Assembly: GCA_903860975.1 (NCBI GenBank) | Contig: CAIOSI010000022.1 | Span: 62,001-126,000, forward strand | Direction: 5' to 3' | Length of the DNA stretch: 64,000 nucleotides | Origin: an uncultured Alphaproteobacteria bacterium | GTDB taxonomy: Bacteria; Pseudomonadota; Alphaproteobacteria; Caulobacterales; Caulobacteraceae | Shown here: piece after piece, positions 44,710-53,977 of the stretch | Numbering within the stretch: the stretch's first letter is position 1 | Layout of the letters: each line of letters begins with the position of its first letter | Program-made: the position numbers and the translations under genes | The notes under the pieces: generated by a model | What the model saw: only the letters and a program-made list of their open reading frames with translations | Databases searched by the model: none | Told to the model about the DNA's origin: nothing

Positions 44710-45429
44710 TCACGTACGTTTCACCTTTGCGGTGAACATGTAGCCCTCATTGCGGATCGTGCGGATCAGCTCGTGGCTGCCGCCGCCGTCATCGAGTTTG
44801 CGTCTCAAACGGCTGATCTGAACGTCGATCGCACGATCGAAGGCGTCCGAATCCGGTCCGCGGGCGAACTCCAGCAACTGATCGCGAGTGAGCACGCGTT
44901 GGGGGCGTTCCACGAAGGCGCGAAGCAATGAGAATTCACCTGAGGATAGGTTCACCACGACACCGGCCGGTGAGCGCAGTTCGCGCCGGACGAGGTCCAG
45001 CCGCCAACCGGCAAACTCACAGCCAGCGCCGACCCCGCCGTTGCCGGAGCGTTGCTCAGAGCGCCTCAGAACAGCGCGCACCCTGGCCAACAATTCTCGT
45101 GGATTGCAGGGCTTGGCTAAATAATCGTCGGCGCCCAGTTCTAGGCCGACAATGCGGTCGGCGTCCTCACCCATTGCCGAGAGCATAATAATGGGCGGTC
45201 CGCCGTCGCCATTTGCGAAGCGCCGGCAGATCGCCAGGCCGTCCTCACCGGGCAACATGACGTCGAGCACGATGAGATCGACGGGGCCCCGCTCCAGCGC
45301 GGCCTCCATCTCGGTGGCGTCGCCAGCGGTATCGACCTTATAGCCGTGCTTTCCCAGGAAGTCGGAGACAACGTCCCGAATTCCGGGATCGTCGTCGACC
45401 ATCAAGATGCGGGTGCCCGCAGTCGTCAT
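44710..45429 (-). CDS. OmpR-family response regulator
   Basis: 239 residues. Receiver domain with acidic pocket MVDDDPG, phospho-acceptor Asp56 in VLDVMLPGEDG, and Lys in LAKPC. The C-terminal winged helix has NLSSGEFSLLRAFVERPQRV, DVQISRLRRKLDD and IRTIRNEGYMF. The start at 45429 (MTTAG) has GGAGA about 11 bases upstream; an ATG at 45447 is an alternative. Partner of the downstream histidine kinase. Target genes unknown; no operator was identified. Confidence 0.93.
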   Translation of the reverse strand: MTTAGTRILMVDDDPGIRDVVSDFLGKHGYKVDTAGDATEMEAALERGPVDLIVLDVMLPGEDGLAICRRFANGDGGPPIIMLSAMGEDADRIVGLELGADDYLAKPCNPRELLARVRAVLRRSEQRSGNGGVGAGCEFAGWRLDLVRRELRSPAGVVVNLSSGEFSLLRAFVERPQRVLTRDQLLEFARGPDSDAFDRAIDVQISRLRRKLDDGGGSHELIRTIRNEGYMFTAKVKRT

Positions 45430-45496
45430 TTCGAGGATCTTCTCCATAGCTGCGACGTTGGCGGCGGCGCGTAACACGCCGATTTCCCGGCTGAAA

Positions 45497-46189
45497 TCAG
45501 GTGTCCGACAAGATTGCGTCTGCGACAAATGGATTGGTCTGGCGTTCCTGGCCGAAATTGGACATTGGTCCATGTCCTGGCACGAAGCGAACGTCGTCGC
45601 CCAGCGGCCAGAGCTTGGTTGTGATGGCCTTGATCAGGTCCGCGTGGTTGCCGCGCGGAAAGTCGGTTCGGCCAATAGAGCCCTGGAAAAGCACATCCCC
45701 CACCTGAGCGAAACGCGCCTGGCGATGGAAGAAGATCACATGACCTGGTGTGTGGCCTGGGCAGTGGTAGACCTCGAACTGGGTTTCCCCAAGCGTCACC
45801 ACGTCGCCGTCATGCAACCACCGGTCAGGCGTGAAGCCACGCGCTTCTGGCATTCCCCATTTGGCGCCAGAGGCTTCGATCTGGTCGATCCAGAAGACAT
45901 CGTCTGGATGAGGCCCTTCAATCGGCACCCCGGTTAGCTCTTTGATCGCGGCTGTTGCACCGGCATGGTCAAGGTGGCCGTGGGTGATCCAGATTTTTTC
46001 GAGTGTCAGGCCCTGGTCCTTGATGGCCTGCATCAGGCGCGGGGCCTCACCACCCGGATCAATGATCGCAGCCTTAAGCGTCTTTGCGCACCAGACGATG
46101 GTGCAGTTCTGCTGCAAGGGGGTGACCGGCGCGATGATGGCGCGGATCGCCATGTCTTGTTTTTGGGGCGGTGGCTGTGGAGCGTTCAT
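45497..46189 (-). CDS. Metallo-beta-lactamase fold hydrolase (YcbL/glyoxalase II-like)
   Basis: 230 residues, soluble. The dinuclear metal motif THGHLDH at residues 69-75 (His70, His72, Asp74, His75) is intact, followed by YHCPGHTPGHV, VGDVLFQGSIGRTDFP and VPGHGPMSNFG, which supply the other ligands. The set is typical of YcbL/type II glyoxalase-like thioesterases acting on S-lactoylglutathione or related thioesters. A second ATG at 46153 is possible. Between the two-component system and a permease gene; no functional link is evident. Confidence 0.88.
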   Translation of the reverse strand: MNAPQPPPQKQDMAIRAIIAPVTPLQQNCTIVWCAKTLKAAIIDPGGEAPRLMQAIKDQGLTLEKIWITHGHLDHAGATAAIKELTGVPIEGPHPDDVFWIDQIEASGAKWGMPEARGFTPDRWLHDGDVVTLGETQFEVYHCPGHTPGHVIFFHRQARFAQVGDVLFQGSIGRTDFPRGNHADLIKAITTKLWPLGDDVRFVPGHGPMSNFGQERQTNPFVADAILSDT

Positions 46190-46220
46190 GTTGACCTATG
46201 ATCGGGCCTTATGGGGAAGA

Positions 46221-46250
46221 AGAAAAGGCCCGGGAATAACCCGGGCCTTT
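46221..46250 (-). terminator. Terminator of the amino-acid permease gene
   Basis: Perfect 11-bp stem (46224-46234 with 46240-46250) with a five-base loop, followed on the minus strand by TTTTCTTCTT. It lies 24 bases beyond the permease stop codon. Confidence 0.8.
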
Positions 46251-46273
46251 CCGTCTCGATTTCCCAGGTGATC

Positions 46274-47845
46274 TTAGGCTGGCCCTCCGCCTACGCCCTC
46301 GGAGAGCGGCTCATCGTGTTCTACGCCACGTCGGACGTTGGATTTCCAAAAGCCGTAGCAGAAATAGAAGGCCAGTCCGAGCACGGTCCAAACCGCAAAC
46401 AGCCCCTTGGACTTGCTGTCGAGGCTTAGGAACAGCACGGCACAACCAATAATCGACGCCGGGGCGATGATGAACAGGAACGGCGTCTTGAACGGACGCA
46501 CCCGGTTCGGATCGGTAAAGCGAAGCACCATCACACCGACTGACACGGCGGCGAAAGCAAACAGCGTCCCGGAGTTGGAATAGTCGGCCAGCTGGCCCAC
46601 CGGAAGGAAAGCTGCGAAGATCGCCACGACGACGCCGGTCACAACAGTGATGATCCAGGGCGTCTTGAACTTCGGGTGCACTGTTGCCAGCACCGGCGGC
46701 AAGAGGCCGTCACGCGCCATCACGAAGAAGATCCGGGTCTGGCCGTACATCATCAAGAGGACGACAGAGGGAAGGGCGATCGTGGCGGCAAGCGCGACCA
46801 CGCTGCCGAAGAACGGATGACCGATCTCATGCAACACGTAGGCGAGCGCGTGTTTGGAGCAGACCAGCGGGGTGTGTGCGCCGAGCGCCGTGCAGGCGGC
46901 TGAGAACTCGGGCGAGCCTGGGTCATAGGCCATGCCATTTGCGTCGATCAGCGGCTGAGCGCCAAAGGCGCCGACCGCGCCGCCGGCGGCAAGCAGGTAG
47001 AACACGGTGCAGATGAGCAAAGACGCAATCAGGCCGATGGGTACGTTGCGCTGGGGGTTCTTCGTCTCCTCGGCTGCCGTGGAGACCGCGTCGAAGCCGA
47101 CATAGGCAAAGAAAATTGAGGCGGCTGCGCCTAATACCCCTGTTCCCGATGAGCCGAGCGGATTGCCCCAACCCCGCGGCGCGAAGGGCTTGAAATTGCC
47201 AACGTGGCTGGCGATCAGTGGAATGGTCAAGACAATGAAGAGGGTCAAGGCCGCGACCTTAATCGCCACCAGGACCGCATTGACCGTCGCGCTTTCCTTG
47301 GTTCCAACGATGAGCAGTGTCGTTACCAAGATGGTGATAATCACCGCGGGCAGATTGATTATTCCACCCGCTTCGCCACCTTCGAGGAAGGCGCCAATGG
47401 AAACCTTCGGCCCGACGGTCAACGCATGGGGTAAGAGCTGGATGCCCTGGTCGCTAAACAGACCAAGAATATGTCCAGACCACCCCACCGCCACGGCGCT
47501 CGCCCCTAGCGCATATTCCAAGATCAAGGCCCAGCCGACGAGCCAGGCCACTAACTCTCCCATGACAGCATAGGAGTAGGTGTAGGCAGAACCCGCCACC
47601 GGCACCATCGATGCCAGTTCAGAATAGCAAAGCGCGGCAACCGCGCAGACCGCGCCGGCGATGACGAAGGAGACCATCATGCCGGGGCCTGCCTTTTGAG
47701 CGGCCGTAGCTGTCAGGACGAAGATGCCGGTTCCGATGACCGCGCCGATACCCAGCATTGTGAGTTGGACGGGCCCCAAAGACCGATGGAGCGATTTCTT
47801 CTCAGCCGTAGCCAGGATCGCGTCGAGCGACTTAATGCGCCACAT
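46274..47845 (-). CDS. APC-family amino acid permease
   Basis: 523-residue integral membrane transporter with about 12 predicted helices. The N-terminal motif LTMLGIGAVIGTGIFVLTA and GPGMMVSFVIAGAVCAVAAL are diagnostic of the cationic-amino-acid-transporter (CAT/YfnA) branch; FFAYVGFDAVSTAAEETKNP is its conserved loop. MWRIKSLDAILATAEKK precedes the first helix. GGAGG seven bases before the ATG at 47845 fixes the start. Exports or imports amino acids in exchange for protons; substrate not decidable. Terminator downstream. Confidence 0.92.
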   Translation of the reverse strand: MWRIKSLDAILATAEKKSLHRSLGPVQLTMLGIGAVIGTGIFVLTATAAQKAGPGMMVSFVIAGAVCAVAALCYSELASMVPVAGSAYTYSYAVMGELVAWLVGWALILEYALGASAVAVGWSGHILGLFSDQGIQLLPHALTVGPKVSIGAFLEGGEAGGIINLPAVIITILVTTLLIVGTKESATVNAVLVAIKVAALTLFIVLTIPLIASHVGNFKPFAPRGWGNPLGSSGTGVLGAAASIFFAYVGFDAVSTAAEETKNPQRNVPIGLIASLLICTVFYLLAAGGAVGAFGAQPLIDANGMAYDPGSPEFSAACTALGAHTPLVCSKHALAYVLHEIGHPFFGSVVALAATIALPSVVLLMMYGQTRIFFVMARDGLLPPVLATVHPKFKTPWIITVVTGVVVAIFAAFLPVGQLADYSNSGTLFAFAAVSVGVMVLRFTDPNRVRPFKTPFLFIIAPASIIGCAVLFLSLDSKSKGLFAVWTVLGLAFYFCYGFWKSNVRRGVEHDEPLSEGVGGGPA

Positions 47846-47946
47846 AGAACCTCCGAACACTTGCCCACGGTGGGCCCCGTGAAATTTGAGCGTGACCGTG
47901 GCGTGACGCTGCCGCTCGGTCAACCGGGCGCGTTAATAAGGATCAA

Positions 47947-50394
47947 ATGACTCCAGCCCCAACGCTGCCGATCCAGGAGGCTCTGCCAGACTTGAAGGCC
48001 GCACTAGCCCTCAACTCGGCCGCCGTCTTGGTAGCTCCGCCAGGTGCAGGCAAGACGACCGTGGTTCCCCTGGAGCTGCTGGGTGAGCCGTGGGTCGGCG
48101 CCGGAAAGATCATTGTCCTGGAGCCCCGGCGCCTCGCCGCGCGCGCCGCGGCAGAGCGAATGGCGGCCACGCTTGGTCAACCCGTCGGCCAGACGGTCGG
48201 CTACCGGGTGCGGATGCAGTCAAAAATATCCGCGGCCACGCGAATCGAAGTGGTCACTGAGGGTGTCTTCACCCGAATGATCCTTGCCGATCCGGAATTG
48301 GCCGGCGTCACCTGCGTCATCTTTGATGAGTTCCATGAGCGCAGCTTGGATGCTGATCTGGGCCTTGCCCTTGCCTGGGATGCTCAAAGCCTGATTCGCG
48401 AGGATCTGCGGATTCTGGTGATGTCCGCGACGCTCGACGGAGCGGCGGTTGCGCGTCTTCTGGGAAATGCCCCGGTGATCGAAAGTCTCGGTCGAGCCTA
48501 CCCGGTTGAGACCCATTACCTGGGCCGAGACGAGAGGCTTCGGCTGGAAGATCGCACCGTGCGCGCCGTGGAGATTGCGTTGGCGGCCGAGACGGGCAGC
48601 CTGCTGGTTTTCCTACCGGGCCAAGGCGAGATCCTTCGTACGGCCGAGCGTCTTGCCGAACGCACGCCTCCGAGCATTGAGATCGCGCCGCTCTATGGCG
48701 TCTTGGAGTCTCGCGATCAGGACCGAGCCATCGCGCCGACCGCGCCGGGCAAGCGTAAAGTCGTCCTTGCCACCTCCATCGCTGAGACCAGCTTGACCAT
48801 ACAAGGCGTCCGCGTGGTTATCGATTCTGGGCAAGCGCGCGTGCCGCGCTTTGATCCTGCCAGCGGGCTCACGCGGCTCGCGACGGTCCGCGTTTCCCGA
48901 GCCGCCGCCGATCAGCGCCGCGGTCGCGCTGGACGAACTGAGCCTGGAGTCTGTTACCGCCTGTGGGACGAGGCCGAGACACGCGCCTTGCCAGCCTTTG
49001 CGGATCCGGAAATTCTAAACGCTGACCTCTCCGGTCTGGCCCTCGATCTCGCGCGTTGGGGCGCTAGGGATGCCAGCGCGCTGGCGTTCCTCGACCCTCC
49101 GCCTGTCGCAGCTTTTGCGGAAGCCCGCACCCTGCTGGTCCGTCTTGAGGCGTTGACGGATGACGGTGCGCTGACCGCGCATGGCAGAGCGCTTGCCGAT
49201 ATGCCGCTGCCGCCGCGTCTTGCCCACATGGTCTTAAAAGCCTCCGAAACGGGCCAGGCCTCGCGCGCCGCACGGATCGCAGCTTTGGTCACTGAGCGCG
49301 GCCTTGGCGGCCGCGACGTCGACCTGCGCCATCGCCTGGAGGCGCTTGAACGCGATCGCAGCCCCAGAGCCCGGGACGCCAAGGCGCTCGCCGCGCGCTG
49401 GGCTGGAATGACAGGCGGTGAGGGGACAGGCGAGACGCTTTCCGATGGGCTGCTGCTGGCCTTCGCATATCCGGAACGCATCGCCCGGGCCCGCGGTCCG
49501 CAGGGCGAGTTTCAACTGGTCAGTGGGCGCGGCGCATTTGTTGATGCGACTGACGCCTTGGCCAGGGAGACATGGATGGCGGTGGCCGAGTTGGGTGGCG
49601 GTGAGCGCCGAGACCGCATCCTCTTGGCCGCGCCCCTGGGCGAGAGCGAACTCCTGGCCGCCTTTTCCCGCCAACTTACGATCGAGGATCGTCTGGAAGA
49701 AAGCGGGGGCGGGCGCATGCGTGCAAAGCGCCTGTCCCGTCTTGGGCGCCTCGTTGTGCGCGAGGCCATCGACGAAAATCCTGACCCGGCGCTGATTGCA
49801 AACGCCTTGGCCAATCGCGTCCGGGCCGAGGGCCTTAAGGTCCTGCCGTGGAGTGATAGCGCGGTAGGGTTACGTAAGCGGCTTGCGTTTTTGCGGGACA
49901 AGGATCCGACTTGGCCCGATCTTTCCGAGGCCGCGCTAATCACACGCCTTGATGACTGGCTGGCTCCGCTGCTGCCTGGCGTTCGCTCGCTTGGCGCGCT
50001 TAAGCCTGACGCTGTCGAAGGGGGGCTGCGAACTCTGATCCCGTGGGACCTTCTGCGCCGCTTCGAGCGTGAGGCGCCGAGCCGTTGGACCGCGCCCACC
50101 GGCAACAGTTTCGCCATCGACTATGCCGCAGAGGCCGGCCCCCGTGTCGACGTCCGCGTTCAGGAGGTCTTCGGTCTTGTCGTCCATCCCGCTGTGGGGG
50201 GAGTTCCTCTGACATTTTCTCTGCTCTCACCTGGCCACAAGCCCATCCAGACAACGAAGGACCTGCCGGGGTTCTGGAAGGGCTCCTGGAAGGACGTTCG
50301 CAACGACATGCGTGGTCGCTATCCAAAGCATGTCTGGCCTGAAGATCCGTCTGTCGCCGAGCCCACGGCTCGAGCCAAGCCGCGGGGGACCTAG
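47947..50394 (+). CDS. hrpB: ATP-dependent RNA helicase HrpB
   Basis: 815 residues, DEAH/RHA superfamily 2. Walker A APPGAGKTTVVPLELL, DEFH box VIFDEFHERSLDADLG, motif III VMSATLDG, motif V TSIAETSLTI, motif VI QRRGRAGRTEPGVCYRLW. The HrpB-specific C-terminal domain begins near residue 660 with FGLVVHPAVGGVPLTF as a late marker. Length agrees with the family. Role in RNA metabolism is not well defined. Divergent from the permease, about 100 bp. Confidence 0.95.
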   Translation: MTPAPTLPIQEALPDLKAALALNSAAVLVAPPGAGKTTVVPLELLGEPWVGAGKIIVLEPRRLAARAAAERMAATLGQPVGQTVGYRVRMQSKISAATRIEVVTEGVFTRMILADPELAGVTCVIFDEFHERSLDADLGLALAWDAQSLIREDLRILVMSATLDGAAVARLLGNAPVIESLGRAYPVETHYLGRDERLRLEDRTVRAVEIALAAETGSLLVFLPGQGEILRTAERLAERTPPSIEIAPLYGVLESRDQDRAIAPTAPGKRKVVLATSIAETSLTIQGVRVVIDSGQARVPRFDPASGLTRLATVRVSRAAADQRRGRAGRTEPGVCYRLWDEAETRALPAFADPEILNADLSGLALDLARWGARDASALAFLDPPPVAAFAEARTLLVRLEALTDDGALTAHGRALADMPLPPRLAHMVLKASETGQASRAARIAALVTERGLGGRDVDLRHRLEALERDRSPRARDAKALAARWAGMTGGEGTGETLSDGLLLAFAYPERIARARGPQGEFQLVSGRGAFVDATDALARETWMAVAELGGGERRDRILLAAPLGESELLAAFSRQLTIEDRLEESGGGRMRAKRLSRLGRLVVREAIDENPDPALIANALANRVRAEGLKVLPWSDSAVGLRKRLAFLRDKDPTWPDLSEAALITRLDDWLAPLLPGVRSLGALKPDAVEGGLRTLIPWDLLRRFEREAPSRWTAPTGNSFAIDYAAEAGPRVDVRVQEVFGLVVHPAVGGVPLTFSLLSPGHKPIQTTKDLPGFWKGSWKDVRNDMRGRYPKHVWPEDPSVAEPTARAKPRGT

Positions 50395-50711
50395 GCGCTA
50401 ACGTGCCTGAAACGTCTGCGGGGGCTTCGCATCATTGACGAATTTACAGCCAAGCGGTGCGCGAATGCATAGAAACCCTCGGCGGTCGCGGTCTCGGCGG
50501 CCTTCACCGCAGCGCCCACAGCGCCACGGTTGTTCATCGAAAGTCCGTACGCCTGGTCCGGCACGTCCTTGCCGAAACAAGGGGCCCGGTAGATCGCCGT
50601 TGTACGAGGAAGGGTTGCGATCCGCCGATCGGCGCCGAGGCCAGACGCAAGCCAGCCAAGCCACCGAACACCGTTGCGATCGCAACCGAAGGCTTCCAAG
50701 GGTTCTTTCGA
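50391..50711 (-). pseudogene. Possible decayed small exported-protein gene
   Basis: Pieces that look coding appear in three minus-strand frames. One has a signal-peptide-like KPSVAIATVFGGLAGLRLAS, a second reads YRAPCFGKDVPDQAYGLSMN and NRGAVGAAVKAAETATAEGF, a third ends LGCKFVNDAKPPQTFQAR. Joining them needs two frameshifts. One frame (50391-50699, TTG start) is fully open at 102 residues, so an alternative is a plain small CDS. The stop overlaps hrpB by four bases. Low confidence either way. Confidence 0.3.
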
Positions 50712-51908
50712 TCAGACTTTGCGGATTAACGCCGCCGGCGTGATCTCCCTCAGCGACCTCGCGCCAATACCGGCCATGGCCAAGCGCAGTTCGTTGTTGA
50801 GGAGGTCCATCGTCCGCTCCACTCCGGGCTGCCCAAACGCGCCCAGGCCCCAGATATAGGGGCGGCCAATTCCGACCGCTGTCGCGCCGAGCGCAAGGGC
50901 TTTGAGGGCATCTGTCCCACGCCGGATACCGCCGTCGACGAGTACCGGGATCCGTCCTTTCACGGCGGCCACAACTTCGGGAAGGCACTCCAGCGTGCCA
51001 CGCCCGGTCTCGGTTGCTCGGCCGCCATGGTTGGAGACCATCACGCCATCGCAGCCGTATTTCAGGGCCAGGCCCGCGTCTTCGCCAGACTCGAGGCCCT
51101 TGACCAGCACCTTCATTTTCGTGGCGTCCTTGAGGCGCTTGATGAAGTCCCACGTCAGCGATGGAGAGCTGTTGAGCAGTCGGCCTGCGTCCAACCCAGA
51201 AAACATCGGCCGCGTGGACATCGGCGCGCCACCCGGGGCGTGGCAGGCTGTGCATTGGCGGGTGTCGGCTGCAATCGCGCGACTAAGCGTTTCCGTATTT
51301 CGTCCGGCGGGCAGGTCCACGGTGACCGCGATGGCGGCGCATCCGGCTGCCTCTGCGCGCTGCGCCAGCTTGATCGCCACGTCGAAGTCATTGGTCGTGT
51401 AGAGTTGATACCAGAGCGGCCCGCTGCGGGCTTTGATCACATCTTCCACCGGCGTTGAGGTCATTGTCGACAGGATCTGCAACGCGTTGCGGCTTTTGGC
51501 GGCATGCGCCACAGCCAGTTCACCCTCAGCCTGGAAGGCCTTCTGACTGCCGAGTGGGCACAGGAAAATGGGGCTCGCATAGCGTGTTCCGAAGAGTTCC
51601 ATCCCCATGTCCAGCTTGCTGACGTCGACCAAGCGGCGCGTACGCAGCTGATAATGAGCAAAGGCCTCCCGGTTGGCCTTCAAGGTCTCCTCGCCATCGA
51701 CCGCAGTCATAAGATAACCCCAGTGCGCTACGGGGATGTTGCGATGGGCGACCCTTTCCAGGTCGAAGACGTCAAACGCCTCCTGCGGCCGGCCGACCAA
51801 GGTGCCTGGCGCATCGGAGGTCTGAGCCAGGGCTGAGGCTGCGTGCGGCAGGCCGGCATAAAGCGGGCTCGCCGCCAAGAATCGCAGAAACGCGCGCCGA
51901 TCGTTCAT
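50712..51908 (-). CDS. Tat-exported FMN-dependent alpha-hydroxy acid dehydrogenase with CXXCH
   Basis: 398-residue protein of the lactate dehydrogenase (LldD)/glycolate oxidase family. FMN-barrel markers: SPIFLCPLGSQKAFQ, LWYQLYTTND, AVTVDLPAGRN, VLVKGLESGED, the catalytic His294 in VMVSNHGGRA, and VLVDGGIRRGTDALKAL. Unusually for this family it starts with a twin-arginine signal (MNDRRAFLRFLAASPLYAG with cleavage near ALAQ), so it should be periplasmic. A CTACH motif at Cys219-Cys222-His223 is a possible c-type heme site. The start at 51908 is set by the signal and a GGGGGAG upstream. Substrate and electron acceptor unknown. Confidence 0.85.
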   Translation of the reverse strand: MNDRRAFLRFLAASPLYAGLPHAASALAQTSDAPGTLVGRPQEAFDVFDLERVAHRNIPVAHWGYLMTAVDGEETLKANREAFAHYQLRTRRLVDVSKLDMGMELFGTRYASPIFLCPLGSQKAFQAEGELAVAHAAKSRNALQILSTMTSTPVEDVIKARSGPLWYQLYTTNDFDVAIKLAQRAEAAGCAAIAVTVDLPAGRNTETLSRAIAADTRQCTACHAPGGAPMSTRPMFSGLDAGRLLNSSPSLTWDFIKRLKDATKMKVLVKGLESGEDAGLALKYGCDGVMVSNHGGRATETGRGTLECLPEVVAAVKGRIPVLVDGGIRRGTDALKALALGATAVGIGRPYIWGLGAFGQPGVERTMDLLNNELRLAMAGIGARSLREITPAALIRKV

Positions 51909-52182
51909 TTGGTCTCCCCCTGCAGAGGCGTGGCTGGGCTGGTGCCATCCAGCGGTGGTTTTCGCACGCGCGCAAGCCCCAGCCCTGGGCAAGCGCAGCG
52001 GGCCATAAGCTTCCTGGCGCGATCCGATGCGATCAGGTCTCTGGCGGGGCAGATCTTGGGGCGTTTTTGCGCGGACAAACATGGGGCTGAGGGTGAGCCT
52101 TGCCTGGCTGATCACCTGCTGTCCCTCGCAAGCCGGCTGCGGACAGCTTCGGGTGGGCCCAGGGCGTGAATCTGCGCCCGTC

Positions 52183-52965
52183 TCAGGTCGCCGCGTAGAT
52201 CATAATCCCGGTCGCCACCGACAGGTTCAGGCTGTCTGCGCGCCCGCGCATAGGGATCTTAACGTTGACGTCACAGAGTTCGGCCATCTCCGGCGGCAGG
52301 CCTTGCTGCTCGTTGCCCATCAAAATCAGGGCTGGAAGGGCATAAACCGCTTGGCGGTGGTCAATCTCGGCGGAGAGCAGGGTGCCCACAACAGAGCCTG
52401 GCCAGGCCTTACGCCAGGCGGCGAACTCGGTCTCGGTGGCTTTGATCAGTGGAACGGCGAAGATCGAACCCATGGTCGCGCGCACCGCTTCCACCGAATA
52501 GGGATCGCAGCATTCACCAACCAAGATCACCCCGCCGCAGCCTGCGGCATCGGCGGTGCGCACAATTGTGCCGAGGTTCCCCGGATCGCGCACCCGGTGA
52601 AGCGCCACCCAACAGTGCGCCGAGTGTGGTTGGACGAGCGCTAGCGGCTGAAAGATCTGGCGGAAAACACCAACCACCGCTTGGGGATTGTCCCGCCGGC
52701 TGATCTTGGCGAGGATGTCTTGCGTGACTTCGATCACCTCGCCGTTCGCCGCGAGGGTCGCAGCAATGGCGGTCTTCAGGAGGGGGTGGGTCTCGGCGCC
52801 GTGCATCAAGATCAGCGGAGCGCGTCCGGTCTCGGTCCCCTCGATCACCGCCTTCAAACCCTCGGCGACAAAGAGACCCGTCTCGTCGCGCTCCTTGCGC
52901 AGGTGCAGGGCGCGGACGGCTTTCACCGTTGGATTGGTCAGCGATGTGACGGCCCGGCTGTTCAT
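52183..52965 (-). CDS. TrmH-family (SpoU) RNA 2'-O-ribose methyltransferase
   Basis: 260 residues. SPOUT trefoil-knot markers: ALHRVRDPGNLGTIVRTADA (motif 1), LPALILMGNEQQGLP (motif 2) and VKIPMRGRADSLNLSVATGI (motif 3). An N-terminal eL30-like substrate-binding domain (RALHLRKERDETGLFVAEGL) precedes them, as in RlmB/TsnR-type enzymes. The start at 52965 overlaps the stop of the upstream methyltransferase gene by four bases. Target rRNA or tRNA nucleotide cannot be decided. Confidence 0.9.
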   Translation of the reverse strand: MNSRAVTSLTNPTVKAVRALHLRKERDETGLFVAEGLKAVIEGTETGRAPLILMHGAETHPLLKTAIAATLAANGEVIEVTQDILAKISRRDNPQAVVGVFRQIFQPLALVQPHSAHCWVALHRVRDPGNLGTIVRTADAAGCGGVILVGECCDPYSVEAVRATMGSIFAVPLIKATETEFAAWRKAWPGSVVGTLLSAEIDHRQAVYALPALILMGNEQQGLPPEMAELCDVNVKIPMRGRADSLNLSVATGIMIYAAT

Positions 52966-53882
52966 CCTTGCCCCGCGACCGAATGCCATCGGGCGAAGAA
53001 GCTCATGCCGATCTCGCGGGCGCCGTCTTCTTGGACAAGCGCCAACTCACCCCATTCGATACGTCCGCCGTGGCCCTTGAGCTTGTCGGCCAGGAGGCCG
53101 CAGAGGGCCGCCCCACTAATCCGTTCGGCATAGGCGTTCAGCACCAGGAATTTGGCATTTTCAGAGAGAAGTTCAGCGCATAGGCCCGCAAGTTCGGGAA
53201 GATCCTCGAATAGACGCCAGACCTCACCGTCAGGACCCCGGCCGTATTTCGGCGGATCGAGGATGATCCCCTCGTATTTTGAACCCCGCCGGACCTCGCG
53301 CTGGACGTACTTGCGCGCATCCTCCGTGATCCACCGGATCGGCCGCTCGTCGAGGTTCGAAAGGGCTGCATTTTCTCGCGCCCAGGCGACGGCGCGTTTG
53401 GAGGCATCCACGTGGGTCACCGCTGCGCCTGCCGCGGCCATCACCAAGCTGGCGACGCCTGTATAGCCAAAGAGGTTCAAGACCCGCGGCTGGCCACTCG
53501 TGCTGCGCACCGCCGCCTCGAGCCATTCCCAATTGGCCGCCTGTTCCGGAAAAAACGCCAGGTGGCGAAAGCTGGTGAAGCGGCCGTTGAACTTCACCTC
53601 ACCCCAGCTCAGTGGCCAGGTTGCGGGCGGTTGGCCCTTGAGCTTCCACCGGCCAGCATCTTCCTCGTCCGTGGGATCGAACACCGCATCGGCTGCGTCC
53701 CAGACGTCCGGGCTGAGCGCAGGCGTCCAAAGGCACTGTGGCTCCGGGCGCACGACTGTGAAGCGTCCATAGCGTTCCAGCTTGCGGCCGTTGCCGCTAT
53801 CCAGCAGGCCGTAGTCTGCCCAGCCGCGGGTGCGCATCACGCTCGGAAGATCGGCGACTTCGGTTGCAGGCGCTGCGTTCAT
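52962..53882 (-). CDS. RlmI-like SAM-dependent methyltransferase
   Basis: 306 residues, class I methyltransferase. Motif I VLNLFGYTGVASLVMAAAGA, the acidic loop THVDASKRAVAWARENAAL, motif IV ILDPPKYGRGPDGE and a C-terminal strand region with FFARWH are visible. The DPPxY signature points to RNA (cytosine or similar base) methylation as in RlmI/RlmK, but the PUA domain of RlmI is not evident. Overlaps the TrmH-family gene by ATGA, so the two RNA methyltransferases form an operon. Confidence 0.85.
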   Translation of the reverse strand: MNAAPATEVADLPSVMRTRGWADYGLLDSGNGRKLERYGRFTVVRPEPQCLWTPALSPDVWDAADAVFDPTDEEDAGRWKLKGQPPATWPLSWGEVKFNGRFTSFRHLAFFPEQAANWEWLEAAVRSTSGQPRVLNLFGYTGVASLVMAAAGAAVTHVDASKRAVAWARENAALSNLDERPIRWITEDARKYVQREVRRGSKYEGIILDPPKYGRGPDGEVWRLFEDLPELAGLCAELLSENAKFLVLNAYAERISGAALCGLLADKLKGHGGRIEWGELALVQEDGAREIGMSFFARWHSVAGQG

Positions 53883-53977
53883 CTTCCGCGCTTACGCGCT
53901 GGGCCGTGCCCTCGTCCAGACGCAAGGCGTCGATCCGCCTGACGAATTCCAAGCCGGCCTTGTCGCAATGGCGAAAT

